A DNA stretch of 64,000 nucleotides from Olivibacter domesticus. GTDB taxonomy: Bacteria; Bacteroidota; Bacteroidia; Sphingobacteriales; Sphingobacteriaceae. This document shows, piece by piece, positions 9,874-19,366 of the stretch. Location of the stretch: contig NZ_FOAF01000005.1 in NCBI RefSeq assembly GCF_900109575.1, positions 186,001-250,000 of the forward strand, read 5' to 3'. A program made the position numbers and the translations under genes. Numbering within the stretch: the first letter of the stretch is position 1; each line of letters starts with the position of its first letter. Under the pieces are notes generated by a model that did not search any database, had not been told where the DNA came from, and worked only from the letters and a program-made list of their open reading frames with translations.

Positions 9874-10908
9874 ATGAAAAATGCAGACACAAACGGAAGC
9901 GGCCATCAGCGTACAAGGCAAGAGATACAAAAGCTCTTGAGTTATACAAAGGTGCTTGCGGCTATTATTGTATTACTCCTATTCTCTTGTGTTTATATTA
10001 TAAATGGTAAATCTGTTAACAAGCTCGCAGACGGCCTATCGGACGAAACGAATGTTCCAAGTATAAAGAACCTTGCCGATTTCCCTATCGAGCCTTTTCC
10101 TGACGGGAAAGAAGGAGAGATGGCCTCATATGGGCATAAATTAATTACCGAAACCTATAAATACTTAGGTCCTGAAATAAAAGAAGGGATGGTGGCGGGC
10201 AATAACCTTTCCTGTTCTAGCTGCCACCTTAATGCAGGTACAAAAGCTTATGCTGCTCCTTATGTAGGTTTATCAGGCATATTCCCAATCTATATTGGTA
10301 GAGAAAATAAAATTGAATCCTTAGAAGAGCGTATTAACGGATGTTTTGAACGCAGCATGAATGGCAAAGCACTTCCTACTGATAGTAAAGAGATGCGTGC
10401 CATCATCAGCTATATAAAATATCTCAGCAAACACATCCCTATTGGGGAGCGTATAACGGGGCAAGGTTTTGTCAAAATTACCGTACCCGAAAGGGCCGCC
10501 AACACCAAAAGTGGTGCTGCTGTCTTTCAACAATATTGTATCTCTTGTCACGGTGAAAATGGCCAAGGACATCGTAAAGGAAAGGCAGGTGACGGAAATG
10601 GTTATACCTACCCTCCACTTTGGGGAAGTGATTCCTTTAACAACGGAGCAGGGATGGCTCGTTTACTTACGGCGGCTAAATTTATAAAAGGAAATATGCC
10701 TCTAGGAGCAACAGCAGAGAACCCTATATTGACAGATGAAGAAGCCTACGACGTAGCCGCCTACATTAATAGCTTTGATAGACCAAAAAAGGCTAATAGA
10801 GAAGCAGATTATCCTGATTTATCAAAAAAACCAAAAGATTGTCCCTATCCTCCTTATCTAGATAATATCAACATAAAACAACATACATTGGGCCCATTCA
10901 ACTTTTAA
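9874..10908 (+). CDS. tsdA: TsdA-like diheme c-type cytochrome, probable thiosulfate dehydrogenase
   Basis: A 344-residue protein with one N-terminal membrane segment (about 27-44) and two CxxCH heme sites: CSSCH at 114-118 and CISCH at 222-226. Around them are marks of the TsdA family: SCHLNAGTKAYAAPYVG after the first heme, and INGCFERSMNGKALP, whose Cys157 is at the likely position of the heme-ligating Cys of TsdA enzymes. Known reaction: two thiosulfate to tetrathionate plus two electrons, or the reverse, in the periplasm. The next two genes fit a sulfur role. The uncleaved-looking anchor is less usual; other bacterial TsdA proteins are soluble. Confidence 0.8.
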   Translation: MKNADTNGSGHQRTRQEIQKLLSYTKVLAAIIVLLLFSCVYIINGKSVNKLADGLSDETNVPSIKNLADFPIEPFPDGKEGEMASYGHKLITETYKYLGPEIKEGMVAGNNLSCSSCHLNAGTKAYAAPYVGLSGIFPIYIGRENKIESLEERINGCFERSMNGKALPTDSKEMRAIISYIKYLSKHIPIGERITGQGFVKITVPERAANTKSGAAVFQQYCISCHGENGQGHRKGKAGDGNGYTYPPLWGSDSFNNGAGMARLLTAAKFIKGNMPLGATAENPILTDEEAYDVAAYINSFDRPKKANREADYPDLSKKPKDCPYPPYLDNINIKQHTLGPFNF

Positions 10909-10967
10909 ATATCAGTGCCCATAGAAAGCATGAATTCCCTCAATTTAAAAACAAATAAAATAAACAA

Positions 10968-11435
10968 ATGAAAACATTCATCTTTATCATCGCCGCATTT
11001 CTTTTTAATTTAGGCTCATACGTCTACGCACAAGACAATCAAGCTATCACTCATAACAAGGCGTATCAAGGAGCAGAAGCAACAGCAAACAAGTATCGGG
11101 CAATCTATCAGCTTGATAGCAATATACCCGCTACTATTGAAAAAGCGATACGAAACATCAATAATGTACTGCAAGACCCACGCATAAAAGGTAAAATTGA
11201 AATTGAGCTGGTGGCCTTTTCCGGTGGTACCGAAGCCTTTCTCAAGAACGGTAAATACGAAAATGCATTGAGAGACTTAATAGATAAAGGCGTTATTGTG
11301 GCACAGTGCCTCAACTCTTTAAAAGAACGTAATCTAAAAAAAGAAGCTTTATATGATTTTATTGCTTATGTACCCAGTGGCAATGGCGAGTTGGTAATTC
11401 GCTCCTCAGAGGGTTGGACCATCATAAAACCATAG
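10968..11435 (+). CDS. Secreted DsrE/DsrF-like sulfur-relay protein
   Basis: A 155-residue protein with a signal peptide ending near residue 21 (YVYAQ). The mature part matches DsrE-like proteins: IELVAFSGGTEAFLK, then GVIVAQCLNSLKE with the single conserved Cys114, then YVPSGNGELVIRSSEGW. Cytosolic DsrE-family proteins carry sulfur as a persulfide on this Cys; this version is exported. It lies 59 bases after tsdA on the same strand, so it may receive or trap sulfur in the periplasm. The family assignment is firm; the role is inferred. Confidence 0.8.
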   Translation: MKTFIFIIAAFLFNLGSYVYAQDNQAITHNKAYQGAEATANKYRAIYQLDSNIPATIEKAIRNINNVLQDPRIKGKIEIELVAFSGGTEAFLKNGKYENALRDLIDKGVIVAQCLNSLKERNLKKEALYDFIAYVPSGNGELVIRSSEGWTIIKP

Positions 11436-11505
11436 GGTCAACATGGCGACTTCTAACCTGCATATGCTCCGAGGAAAACATACAAGAACAAAATAAAACA
11501 AACAG

Positions 11506-12417
11506 ATGAAAAAATCCATTTTTTACACATTAATGCTCTTAGTCGCTACAATAGCCAAGGCTCAACAAAACCATCGTTATGATCCACCGTGGAACACGCC
11601 CCCCAGTTCAAGCGTGAATTTTACCGTTCCGGGCATTAATAATGTACCAGATCTTTTTGGAGACATCGAACACCCGCAACTCGTCGTGTTTTTTGCCGGT
11701 AATCAGTTTATGTGTATAGATGAGCTGATCAATGGCTTTAAGAAAAAATACCCTCAGTATGATCGTGTTTTTGCCGAAACACTACCTCCAGGAATACTGG
11801 CGCAACAAATAGAAGGAGGATCTTTAACCTTAGGCAATTTACGAATTACGCATAAGCCAGATGTTTACACCGCCGGAAAAGGACGGATAACACAAATGAA
11901 AGATTACTTTGATAGAACCGAAGTATACGCATATAATAAATTAGCGCTCATGGTTCCAAAAGGAAATCCAAAAAACATCAGCGGGATTAAGGATCTTGGT
12001 CAGCAAGCATTAAGAGTAAGTATGCCAAACCCGGCATGGGAAGGTATTGGAAAACAGATTGAAACAGCTTATGTAAAAGCCGGAGGAAAAACATTACATC
12101 AAACGATTATGCAAACGAAAGTTGCTGATAGCAGTACTTACCTAACCCGTATCCATCATAGAGAAAGCCCTATGCGAATATTATACGGACAAAGTGATGT
12201 AGCCCCTGTTTGGTATTCAGAAGCATATTACCAACAGCTGATCGGTCATCCCATTGAAATGATAACAATTGCTGAAGAGCAAAATATCCGGGCCACTTAC
12301 ATGGCTGGAAAGCTAAAGCAGGCACCGCATCCGGAAGCAGCTACTGACTTTATGGATTACCTAAGCTCTAACGAGGCGAAGCTCATCTATAAAAAATATG
12401 GTTTCGACACTGAATAA
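11506..12417 (+). CDS. Periplasmic substrate-binding protein, ModA/sulfate-binding type, without a transporter
   Basis: A 303-residue protein with a signal peptide (cleavage near AKA-QQ, residue 19). Its type II binding-protein fold is suggested by PQLVVFFAGNQFMCIDELINGF, then KLALMVPKGNPKNISGIKDL, and a late SDVAPVWYSEAYYQ hinge segment. These are features of anion-binding extracytoplasmic proteins such as ModA. No ABC permease or ATPase gene is adjacent. Following tsdA and the DsrE-like gene, it may bind a sulfur oxyanion. The ligand cannot be read from sequence. Confidence 0.65.
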   Translation: MKKSIFYTLMLLVATIAKAQQNHRYDPPWNTPPSSSVNFTVPGINNVPDLFGDIEHPQLVVFFAGNQFMCIDELINGFKKKYPQYDRVFAETLPPGILAQQIEGGSLTLGNLRITHKPDVYTAGKGRITQMKDYFDRTEVYAYNKLALMVPKGNPKNISGIKDLGQQALRVSMPNPAWEGIGKQIETAYVKAGGKTLHQTIMQTKVADSSTYLTRIHHRESPMRILYGQSDVAPVWYSEAYYQQLIGHPIEMITIAEEQNIRATYMAGKLKQAPHPEAATDFMDYLSSNEAKLIYKKYGFDTE

Positions 12418-12428
12418 TTACAAACAAA

Positions 12429-12459
12429 AGGCCTATCAGCTTTAAAAACTGATAGGCCT
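12429..12459. terminator. Bidirectional terminator between convergent units
   Basis: A perfect 11-bp inverted repeat (aggcctatcag / ctgataggcct) with a 9-base loop lies 12 bases after the binding-protein stop and 18 bases before the end of the DUF4249 gene on the other strand. A/T-rich stretches flank both sides, so it can serve both transcripts. Confidence 0.8.
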
Positions 12460-12476
12460 CTCTTATATGTTTTTGC

Positions 12477-13295
12477 CTATGGAACCCTGACCTCCATACT
12501 TTGCAAAGTATGCACACTAAAATAGCCTAAAGCACCGCCCTGTATGTTACTAACAGGATTCGCTGGAGTGGCAGAATTACTATCTCCGGTAGCACTGTTT
12601 TCCAAACTGAAGAAATATTTATAAATAGGTGCATCAATAGTTAACATCTCTACCTTTACCAAATCACCTGTCTTTATTTTCTCCTCGTCTTCCACATCAT
12701 CCTGATCGACATCTACAAATAATCGCGTTGCATTTCGGTTACCGTCAGTTAATTCATCATTGAACGCAAAGATTTGCTTCTTTTTTGTTCCATTTACATA
12801 TACCATAAAACGGTAAAAATTAAGCGCCCCTACCGGATCCATGTAACTAATTGTAGGCAATTTATACTTATCTCCAAAAAACATTTCTTCGGTAATATAT
12901 AAGCTATCCATTTTTACCAGAGAAGGCATGGTAGATCGCGCTGTAAAAGTTTCCGATTCAATATTTACCTGTAGATTATAGGTCGTACCTGGTATTCCTT
13001 TTAAAGCACTAGACTCGTACACACCAGGGGTATTTTCTACGAGCATCACACTGCTGTCACCTGTACCAATCTGCACCCTCGCACCGCTTACTGTGATCGG
13101 GGTATTGTCTTCATTAAAATCTTTCGTTTGACTTATCAGCACCCTGCAACCGCCAGCTTTATCTGTAACAACGGCCTCTATAACATATTTTTTTGCCGCT
13201 CCCTGCAGCTTTACATCGATTTCTTTTTCGCAAGAGCATAGTACTCCCGCGGTTAAGATGATGATATATAAAATGATATTTCGCATAGTATTCAA
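12477..13295 (-). CDS. DUF4249 lipoprotein, partner of a TonB receptor
   Basis: A 272-residue protein with a lipoprotein signal (VLCSC, Cys about residue 22) followed by EKEIDV, the hallmark start of DUF4249 proteins. Beta-rich segments follow (VIEAVVTDKAGGCRVLISQT; GVYES...GTTYNLQV), ending in QGGALGYFSV. DUF4249 proteins occur next to TonB receptors and are probably their surface partner, by analogy with SusD. It is 156 bases downstream of such a receptor. The start could also be the Met at 13286. Substrate unknown. Confidence 0.8.
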   Translation of the reverse strand: MNTMRNIILYIIILTAGVLCSCEKEIDVKLQGAAKKYVIEAVVTDKAGGCRVLISQTKDFNEDNTPITVSGARVQIGTGDSSVMLVENTPGVYESSALKGIPGTTYNLQVNIESETFTARSTMPSLVKMDSLYITEEMFFGDKYKLPTISYMDPVGALNFYRFMVYVNGTKKKQIFAFNDELTDGNRNATRLFVDVDQDDVEDEEKIKTGDLVKVEMLTIDAPIYKYFFSLENSATGDSNSATPANPVSNIQGGALGYFSVHTLQSMEVRVP

Positions 13296-13451
13296 TATTA
13301 TTTAAATGGCTATCTATTATATTGTCTATTAGTAAAAACGCCTCCTCTAACCCGCGATGAAATGTAATTAAGCTGCTTGAGATGCCTCGATTACCTTCAA
13401 ATATCTGGTTACACTCGGCATAACATTTTTAAGCAATAAACTAGGATACAT

Positions 13452-15776
13452 TTATTTAAATTTAAAATTATAAGATACTGAAGGGATGAACTTAAAAATT
13501 GCCAGCTGATTAGCAACTGTTTTATTTGGATCATCTTTGCTATCTTGAAACTCAATTGTATAAGCATTTTCTCGTCCATATGCATTATATAGCGAGAACG
13601 TTAGCTCCGAACTCCATCTTTTTCTTTGTTTGAGCTGCATGGTAGCACCAAGGTCCAAACGGTGGTAATTCGGCATACGGTATCCGTTCCGTTCCGTATA
13701 ATAATAAGTTGTCTGATCGTCAATAATATATTTTCCGGCCGGAAAAGTAACGGCATCGCCGGTATAATACACCCAGTTCGCAGATAAGGTCCATTTTTTG
13801 TTCAATTGATACATTGCTACAATAGCAATATCATGTGTTCTATCTTGACGGGCATTATACCAATCTCCATTATTGATACCGTTAATTTGCCGCTCGGTTT
13901 TGGATAACGTATAACTAATCCAACCACTTAATCTTCCCGTCCGCTTTCTCAATAGCCACTCGACACCATAGGCTCTGCCTTTCCCGAATAGCAGTTCACT
14001 TTCTATGGCATTATTTCCATTGTATACATCTGCACCATCCCTGTAGTCGATTTGGTTTTGCATCGTTTTATAATAAGTTTCCACGTTCAGTTCGTAAAGG
14101 CCATCACGCAGATCTTTGTAATAACCCAATGAAAATTGATCGGATATTTCCGGTTTAATAATATTTGTGCTAGCAACCCACTTATCTGTAGGAGTAGAAG
14201 ATGTGCTGTTGGCGATCAAATGTAAATTCTGCGTATTACGTACATAAGAAGCTTTTACCGAAGAACTGTTATTAAACTGATAACTAGCAGCCAAACGAGG
14301 TTCTAAGTTTAGATAGGTCTTCACCACTTCCCCGCTTTTATAATGGACAGTATCAAGAACCTTTCCTTCTCCATCAATGTTATAAAAATCGCCTTCACCC
14401 AAAATACTAAAAGCACTCAATCGCAAACCATAGGTTAAGCTAAACTTATCAGAGGCCTTCCACGTATTCGTGGCAAATACAGCATTATCTAGCGAGTAAC
14501 GCTTTTGCATCAGTTTATCATTTACAGATGATGAGTCGGGCGACGTTACCTCACCAGGTCTAATGGTATGGTATGTCGAGTTTAAGCCAAAACGTAAACT
14601 ATTTTTGTTATTTAAATACCACTGAAATTCCTGTTTTAAATTATAATCCCTGATATTGGAAAAGATATCAAAAATATCCGCGCCACTGTTAATGCCTATC
14701 TTGTACTTATAATTACTATAAATTAATGATGTATTAGAAAAAAGCTTATTGTTAAAAATGTGGTTCCATCTTAGTGTACCCGTCGTATTTCCCCAATCTA
14801 GACCAAAAAGATCTCCCACACCTAAATGATCGTTTCCTAAATATCCCGATATATATAAGCGATCTTTCTCACCTAATTGGTAATTCATCTTGGCATTAAA
14901 ATCATAAAAGTAAAGTTGATTGGTGTTTATGGACGAATCGTTTGAAAGTTTTAGAAACATGTCGGCATATGTTCTACGCCCCGACACTAGGAACGAAGAT
15001 TTACCTTTCTGTATAGGCCCCTCCACGTTCAATTTCGCTGAAATTAGGCCTACCCCTCCACTTACGTTAAAATCTTGATTATTCCCATCATTCATTTTAA
15101 TATCCAATACGGATGATAATCTTCCTCCATATTGCGCGGGCATACCTGCTTTGTAAACAGCTATGTCTTTTACCGCATCCGAATTGAAGGTAGAAAAGAA
15201 ACCCAGCAGGTGGGAAGCGTTGTAGACGGTAGCCTCATCAAGTAAAATCAAATTTTGATCGGCAGCACCACCACGTACATACATCCCGCTATTGCCCTCA
15301 CCGGCCGACTTGATGCCCGGAAGCAATTGCAGCACTTTGATGGCATCCTTTTCTCCCAATAACACGGGAACATTTTTAATATCTTGTGGGCTAATTTTTT
15401 CCATTCCCATCTGTGGACTGCCTAAGCTTCTGCGATTAGAAGCGGTGGACGAAATCACCACCTCCTCCAGCGTTTGTTCTGCATCCAATAAATCAATATT
15501 CACAACTGTGTTTTTACGCAAATTTAAGCTGTCACTGTAAGCCGTAAAAGAAACTGAGCTTATAACTAAAGGGTAAGTGCCCTCCGGAAGTGTAAGCGAA
15601 TAAAAGCCATATTCATTCGTTCTTGTTACATGGTTAGCTCCTGCACTAACAGTTGCTCCAATAATTGTTTCTCCCTTGCTGGCGGATTTGACGGTGCCGC
15701 TGACCGTAAATTTGTTCTGGGCAAAAGAGGTTGTACCCATTAAAAGTACAAGTGCTCCCAGTAAAAGTATCTTCAT
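13452..15776 (-). CDS. TonB-dependent outer-membrane receptor with N-terminal CarboxypepD_reg domain
   Basis: A 774-residue protein. The signal peptide ends near residue 19 (SFAQ). A carboxypeptidase-regulatory-like beta domain covers about 22-105, a plug domain about 115-245 (VLQLLPGIKSAGEGNSGMYV, RGGAADQNLILLDEATVYN), and the barrel runs to a C-terminal YNFKFK. It imports an unknown ligand across the outer membrane using TonB energy. It lacks the SusC signature and pairs with a DUF4249 lipoprotein, so it belongs to the non-SusC group. Confidence 0.9.
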   Translation of the reverse strand: MKILLLGALVLLMGTTSFAQNKFTVSGTVKSASKGETIIGATVSAGANHVTRTNEYGFYSLTLPEGTYPLVISSVSFTAYSDSLNLRKNTVVNIDLLDAEQTLEEVVISSTASNRRSLGSPQMGMEKISPQDIKNVPVLLGEKDAIKVLQLLPGIKSAGEGNSGMYVRGGAADQNLILLDEATVYNASHLLGFFSTFNSDAVKDIAVYKAGMPAQYGGRLSSVLDIKMNDGNNQDFNVSGGVGLISAKLNVEGPIQKGKSSFLVSGRRTYADMFLKLSNDSSINTNQLYFYDFNAKMNYQLGEKDRLYISGYLGNDHLGVGDLFGLDWGNTTGTLRWNHIFNNKLFSNTSLIYSNYKYKIGINSGADIFDIFSNIRDYNLKQEFQWYLNNKNSLRFGLNSTYHTIRPGEVTSPDSSSVNDKLMQKRYSLDNAVFATNTWKASDKFSLTYGLRLSAFSILGEGDFYNIDGEGKVLDTVHYKSGEVVKTYLNLEPRLAASYQFNNSSSVKASYVRNTQNLHLIANSTSSTPTDKWVASTNIIKPEISDQFSLGYYKDLRDGLYELNVETYYKTMQNQIDYRDGADVYNGNNAIESELLFGKGRAYGVEWLLRKRTGRLSGWISYTLSKTERQINGINNGDWYNARQDRTHDIAIVAMYQLNKKWTLSANWVYYTGDAVTFPAGKYIIDDQTTYYYTERNGYRMPNYHRLDLGATMQLKQRKRWSSELTFSLYNAYGRENAYTIEFQDSKDDPNKTVANQLAIFKFIPSVSYNFKFK

Positions 15777-16221
15777 AATTTTACGCTATTTTAAAGGAAG
15801 ACACCTATCTTTTAACTTACCCCTATGTCCTTTGTAAAAAAAAATTACCCGACAGACCTGCGCTAGATGCGGCAGCATTAGACGGTTATCGTAATCAACA
15901 TCGGCTCATGCTTTTTTCTTCTTCAAGGGTAACTAACAAATCTTTTCTTTTCCCCTCATTCTTAACGGGTCATTACATTGAAATGAGTGCCTAATAAATC
16001 AGAAAATTTAAAAAGGTTAACCGGTAGGTTTTTATAAAGGATGTATTAATTCAATTACCCTGTTAATTTCATTGCAAAACCACAAATTATTTAATAGCTT
16101 GCACGCTTAAATTATAATCATAGTTTAAGCAGATGGTTTATTTTTTGGAAAAGCCTATTAAAACTCCCAAATGCCAGACAAGGTCTAAAAACAACATATT
16201 AGTCCTTAACCGTAAAACAAC
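15777..16221. other. Intergenic region between divergent genes
   Basis: 445 AT-rich bases between the TonB receptor (minus) and a hypothetical gene (plus). Promoters for both are expected here, but no clear consensus, RNA gene or small coding frame was recognised. Confidence 0.4.
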
Positions 16222-16683
16222 ATGAGAGAACTGAGAATTAAACAGCAGTCAAGTAGCACTTTTATTGATTTTGACCCCGTAAACCAACAAAACCAGCTGC
16301 TCGTTGTTGTAAACGAGTGGAACTCTGATGAAATGAAAGTTTCCAAAATAACCTTTAACCTCACACAAGTTAAGGCGATACACGAATATTTAGGCAGTTT
16401 TCTTCAAGAAAAAGAAAATGATCTGAACGAAATACAGTCTAGGCGAAAGCGGGTGAAACTATCTTTTGAAAATATATATAAGGCAGCAAAGGATGTCAGT
16501 TTCATCACTTTTGAAGATCTTCAAAAAATCAAACAATTAGGCATTCCCATCTTTTCCATTCTGGCCAAAGATTTAAGCATTCCCGTCAGTGAAGTACAAC
16601 AGGCACTTGAAAACACGCCCTTGCCTTTCATCTTATTTCAAAAACATTATGATAGCTGTATAAAACATATAAATGAAAATTAA
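16222..16683 (+). CDS. Hypothetical protein, 153 residues
   Basis: Not recognised as a known family. It is soluble and charged. The first half looks beta-rich (TFIDFDPVNQQNQLLVVVNE). The second half looks helical and includes FITFEDLQKIKQLGIPIFSI followed by LAKDLSIPVSEVQQAL, which resembles a short element of phage tape-measure proteins; that likeness is weak and there are no phage genes nearby. It ends 27 bases before the convergent response regulator gene. Start at 16222 is preceded by an A-rich leader without a clear ribosome binding site. Confidence 0.6.
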   Translation: MRELRIKQQSSSTFIDFDPVNQQNQLLVVVNEWNSDEMKVSKITFNLTQVKAIHEYLGSFLQEKENDLNEIQSRRKRVKLSFENIYKAAKDVSFITFEDLQKIKQLGIPIFSILAKDLSIPVSEVQQALENTPLPFILFQKHYDSCIKHINEN

Positions 16684-16710
16684 CCGTGTTGAACAAAACA
16701 AAAACCTACA

Positions 16711-17358
16711 TTAAATTGAATCTTTCGCCTGTGGGAAAGCTATCAAATTATGTCTAAGCACCTCCAAAATAAGACCGATTCTATTCCGCACCTGAAATTT
16801 ATCAAAGAGCGTTGCACGGTATCCATCGATTGTTTTTATCGAAAGACACATAATAGAAGCAATTTCATGATAGGTTAAGTCTGTACAGGCCAACTTTAAA
16901 AATTCCATTTCATTCTCTTTCAAATCCATTAACTTTAGATTCGTTTCCTGATAACCCATATCTGTTATGCGCGAATTATAATAACCCTTTGCCCAAATTT
17001 CCTCCAATGCAAACTCAAGGTCATCTAAATTCATACTTTTTAATAAATATGCACAGCATCCAGACTTAATCATCTTCACAACACTCATAGAATCATCCAG
17101 TCCAGAAAGTGCTACCACTTTAATTGCCGGATAATTCTTTTTCAATTTTACAGCTACTTCCACTCCATCCATAAGAGGCATTCTTACATCAATTAGCAAG
17201 ATATCGGGAATGGAGAAATGTTGGTCAAGTTTTTCAAATAGATCTAAGCCGTTTGTAGCTGATAATACAACATCAAAATGGGAAAATGAATTTACCAGCA
17301 TCTCAAGAGATTTCAGTATTAGTTGCTGGTCCTCAACTATACCTATTGTTGCATTCAT
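16711..17358 (-). CDS. NarL/FixJ-type response regulator
   Basis: A 215-residue two-domain protein. The receiver domain covers about 1-120 and has acidic ED at 9-10, the phosphorylation site Asp57 in ILLIDVRMPLMDG, Ser in ALSG, and Lys in YLLKS. A LuxR-type helix-turn-helix follows at about 145-205 (LTYHEIASIMCLSIKTIDGY). It binds DNA on phosphorylation by a sensor kinase. No kinase gene is next to it; the TPR histidine kinase at 57.6-59.6 kb is of the matching type but far away, so pairing is only possible. Confidence 0.9.
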   Translation of the reverse strand: MNATIGIVEDQQLILKSLEMLVNSFSHFDVVLSATNGLDLFEKLDQHFSIPDILLIDVRMPLMDGVEVAVKLKKNYPAIKVVALSGLDDSMSVVKMIKSGCCAYLLKSMNLDDLEFALEEIWAKGYYNSRITDMGYQETNLKLMDLKENEMEFLKLACTDLTYHEIASIMCLSIKTIDGYRATLFDKFQVRNRIGLILEVLRHNLIAFPQAKDSI

Positions 17359-17781
17359 TTAATAACAGTTTAGATTAAATTACCATTACTGCTATATGCC
17401 CATCTTTGTGCCCTGCCTTCATGCTTTACAGCAAAACGACTATTGTTCAATTCTGTTGTTTAGGATTTTATAAACTTGTTGCAATCCTTAAACAACATTG
17501 GGTTATTTAGCTGTAGTGTTTTCTTGTATTTATAATTAAGAATAAAATTAACTAAAACACCTTTGAATTTGCAAGAAAAAATCATACAGACCTAGGTCGC
17601 CATCTAATAATGAGAAATTTTTGCAACACATAAACAGCTTTTTTGTCAACCTTAACATGTACTTTCACACCCTATCACAGATCATGAACAAAACAAGCTT
17701 CTCACTTGATGGACGACACCTAAGAATTCCATTTTATTTAACCATTCAGGATCAACTGATTGATCCTGAAAAAGGTCTATT
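17359..17781. other. Intergenic region with a stem-loop
   Basis: 423 bases between the response regulator start and the end of the next minus-strand gene. It holds a perfect 9-bp stem (17747-17755 with 17760-17768, loop ctga). The stem lies 13 bases past the stop of the lipoprotein gene and may end its transcript, though no T-run follows. A 42-codon plus-strand frame from 17657 crosses this stem and is not counted as a gene. Confidence 0.45.
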
Positions 17782-18552
17782 CTAAAAGTAATCACTTACT
17801 TTTGATACACTTTCAACCCAAATACCCGAATTAGCTTGTAAAACGTACTCGCTCATCCCCACATTATTTGATTCAGGTGCCCAGTCATACGTATAGCCTA
17901 AGCGTGTCCAAGGATAATGATAATCTGCTGCCGCTGACAACGTTCTGTAATAGGCAAAAACAATGTAACTATTAAACCAGGAGGCAAAGGTTTCAGAACT
18001 ATTATTACTTAGCGCGGCTCCGGCAGTAGTCGTTGTAACCGCCGGATCCCCTGCTGGTCTGTACAACCGCTCCGGGTTTACCCAAACTTCCGCAATATGC
18101 GTATTACTACGCTCATTAGCAGGAGGTAGACCCAATAATTGGCAAATCCGCATGGTCGTATCACTTTCAGCAGAGAAGGATGATCCAATACGTGCCTTCA
18201 TTTGTTGCGGGATAAATACCCATGACTCACCCCAGGAGTTGTTAATAGAATCACCAACTGGATAACTTGAAGGATAACGCATAAAACTAGCCAGTAAGAC
18301 ATGTGGCTTACCATTAATTGTTTTCCACTGTAAAGAAGTGTTTTCGGGTGTAAGGGCCCAGAGCGAGTCGATCACTTCAGTGCTATCCGCCACCATAGCA
18401 TCCAAGATGGCACTCTTATATAGATCGTCCATGGAAAGTGAGGGAGATTCAGGTTCTGATGGGATCACATTGTCCTTTTTACATCCAACCAGTAAACCAA
18501 ACATACATAACACGCATAATAAGGGAAAATAATTAATCTTTAAGGTGTGCAT
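17782..18552 (-). CDS. Lipoprotein of unknown function, 256 residues
   Basis: A lipoprotein signal peptide (hydrophobic 9-22, then LLVGC with the Cys at 24, followed by KKDN) precedes a mature region with no family I recognise. An acidic, Ser/Pro-rich linker (30-45) is followed by ILDAMVADSTEVIDSLWALT and SWVFIPQQMKARI. Further on are IAEVWVNPERLYRPAGDP and several Trp/Tyr-rich segments (TFASWFNSYIVFAYYRTLSA). It is likely an outer-membrane-anchored periplasmic or surface protein. Monocistronic by context. Confidence 0.7.
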   Translation of the reverse strand: MHTLKINYFPLLCVLCMFGLLVGCKKDNVIPSEPESPSLSMDDLYKSAILDAMVADSTEVIDSLWALTPENTSLQWKTINGKPHVLLASFMRYPSSYPVGDSINNSWGESWVFIPQQMKARIGSSFSAESDTTMRICQLLGLPPANERSNTHIAEVWVNPERLYRPAGDPAVTTTTAGAALSNNSSETFASWFNSYIVFAYYRTLSAAADYHYPWTRLGYTYDWAPESNNVGMSEYVLQANSGIWVESVSKVSDYF

Positions 18553-18982
18553 AAAATTTAAAAATTGTTAAAAATGAAGGTTGAAGATAATTAAATATAG
18601 GTTCATGAGGAAGTGAGTATATTTTACGCATATAGCAGAAATTACTCATTGGCAGAAGGAAAAACTGCGTTATTTCGCTAATACAGCTAACAATTAAATT
18701 ATTGTTCCCATAGAGGATAAAACCTATTCATCTTGTTCATTTTTGCTATGACTAAAGAAACAGCAATTGGCAAACCTTTTCTTTAAATGACAGATGGTAT
18801 TAAGTTAAGATGATATTATTGTAAAATTTGGCATACAAACGTTAGTTTAATTCCTTTTATTGCTCAATGAGCTAAAAAAACAGGATAATCCCTGTACTAA
18901 TTTGTGCTTTTTCCTATGACAATTGCAATTTTTTTCTCGCTCCTTTGTGTATAAATTTATTACACCAAAAAATGAGAAAATT
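18553..18982. other. Intergenic region between divergent genes
   Basis: 430 AT-rich bases separating the lipoprotein gene (minus) from a DNA-binding protein gene (plus). No hairpin, RNA gene or extra coding frame was recognised. The plus-strand frame stays open from 18923, but the reading before the Met at 18983 looks non-coding. Confidence 0.4.
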
Positions 18983-19366
18983 ATGGAAAAGCATTACGGT
19001 GAAGTTATAGAAAGAACTGTTAGACGCAATGGTTATAGTATAAGTGCGCTAGCAAGATCCATGAAAGTTAATAGAAGATCTATTTACAACTGGTTTAAAC
19101 AACCTAAATTTAAAGAAGAAATTATCTTTAAGATAGGTTGCGCATTGAAGTACGATTTTTCAACTGAATTTCCCGAATTATTTGCATCAGAAGAATTTCA
19201 AAAAGCCTTTAATTACAATCCGTCGCAACTAACTGAATTATTAACCGAAGAACGAGACAAAATCAATTACTGGAAAGACAAGTACATCAATTTATTAGAA
19301 GAATACAATCAAATCCTAACGGTAGCCAAAAATCATCTAAACACTAACGCTTATGTCTCCCTATGA
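18983..19366 (+). CDS. Small helix-turn-helix DNA-binding protein with C-terminal helix
   Basis: From the ATG at 18983 a 127-residue protein begins MEKHYGEVIERTVRRNGYSI. A Cro/C1-like helix-turn-helix follows (SALARSMKVNRRSIYNWFKQ). A C-terminal helical, possibly coiled segment (TEERDKINYWKDKYINLLEE) may dimerise. I chose this start because the HTH fold begins right after it and the upstream codons are unlike protein. The likely role is a transcription regulator; the target is unknown and no partner gene is adjacent. Confidence 0.75.
   Translation: MEKHYGEVIERTVRRNGYSISALARSMKVNRRSIYNWFKQPKFKEEIIFKIGCALKYDFSTEFPELFASEEFQKAFNYNPSQLTELLTEERDKINYWKDKYINLLEEYNQILTVAKNHLNTNAYVSL

Noticed and set aside
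9700-9930. A 76-codon minus-strand frame opposite the tsdA start
   Set aside because: It overlaps the tsdA start and the leader repeat and has no family likeness.
12477-15776. A second SusC/SusD utilisation locus
   Set aside because: The receptor lacks the SusC signature and length, and its partner is DUF4249, not SusD; no glycosidase is adjacent.
16222-16683. Prophage remnant, from the tape-measure-like motif
   Set aside because: No capsid, tail, integrase or lysis genes within the surrounding sequence.
17657-17785. A 42-codon plus-strand frame
   Set aside because: It crosses a perfect stem-loop and lacks a ribosome binding site or family; the stem explains the sequence better.
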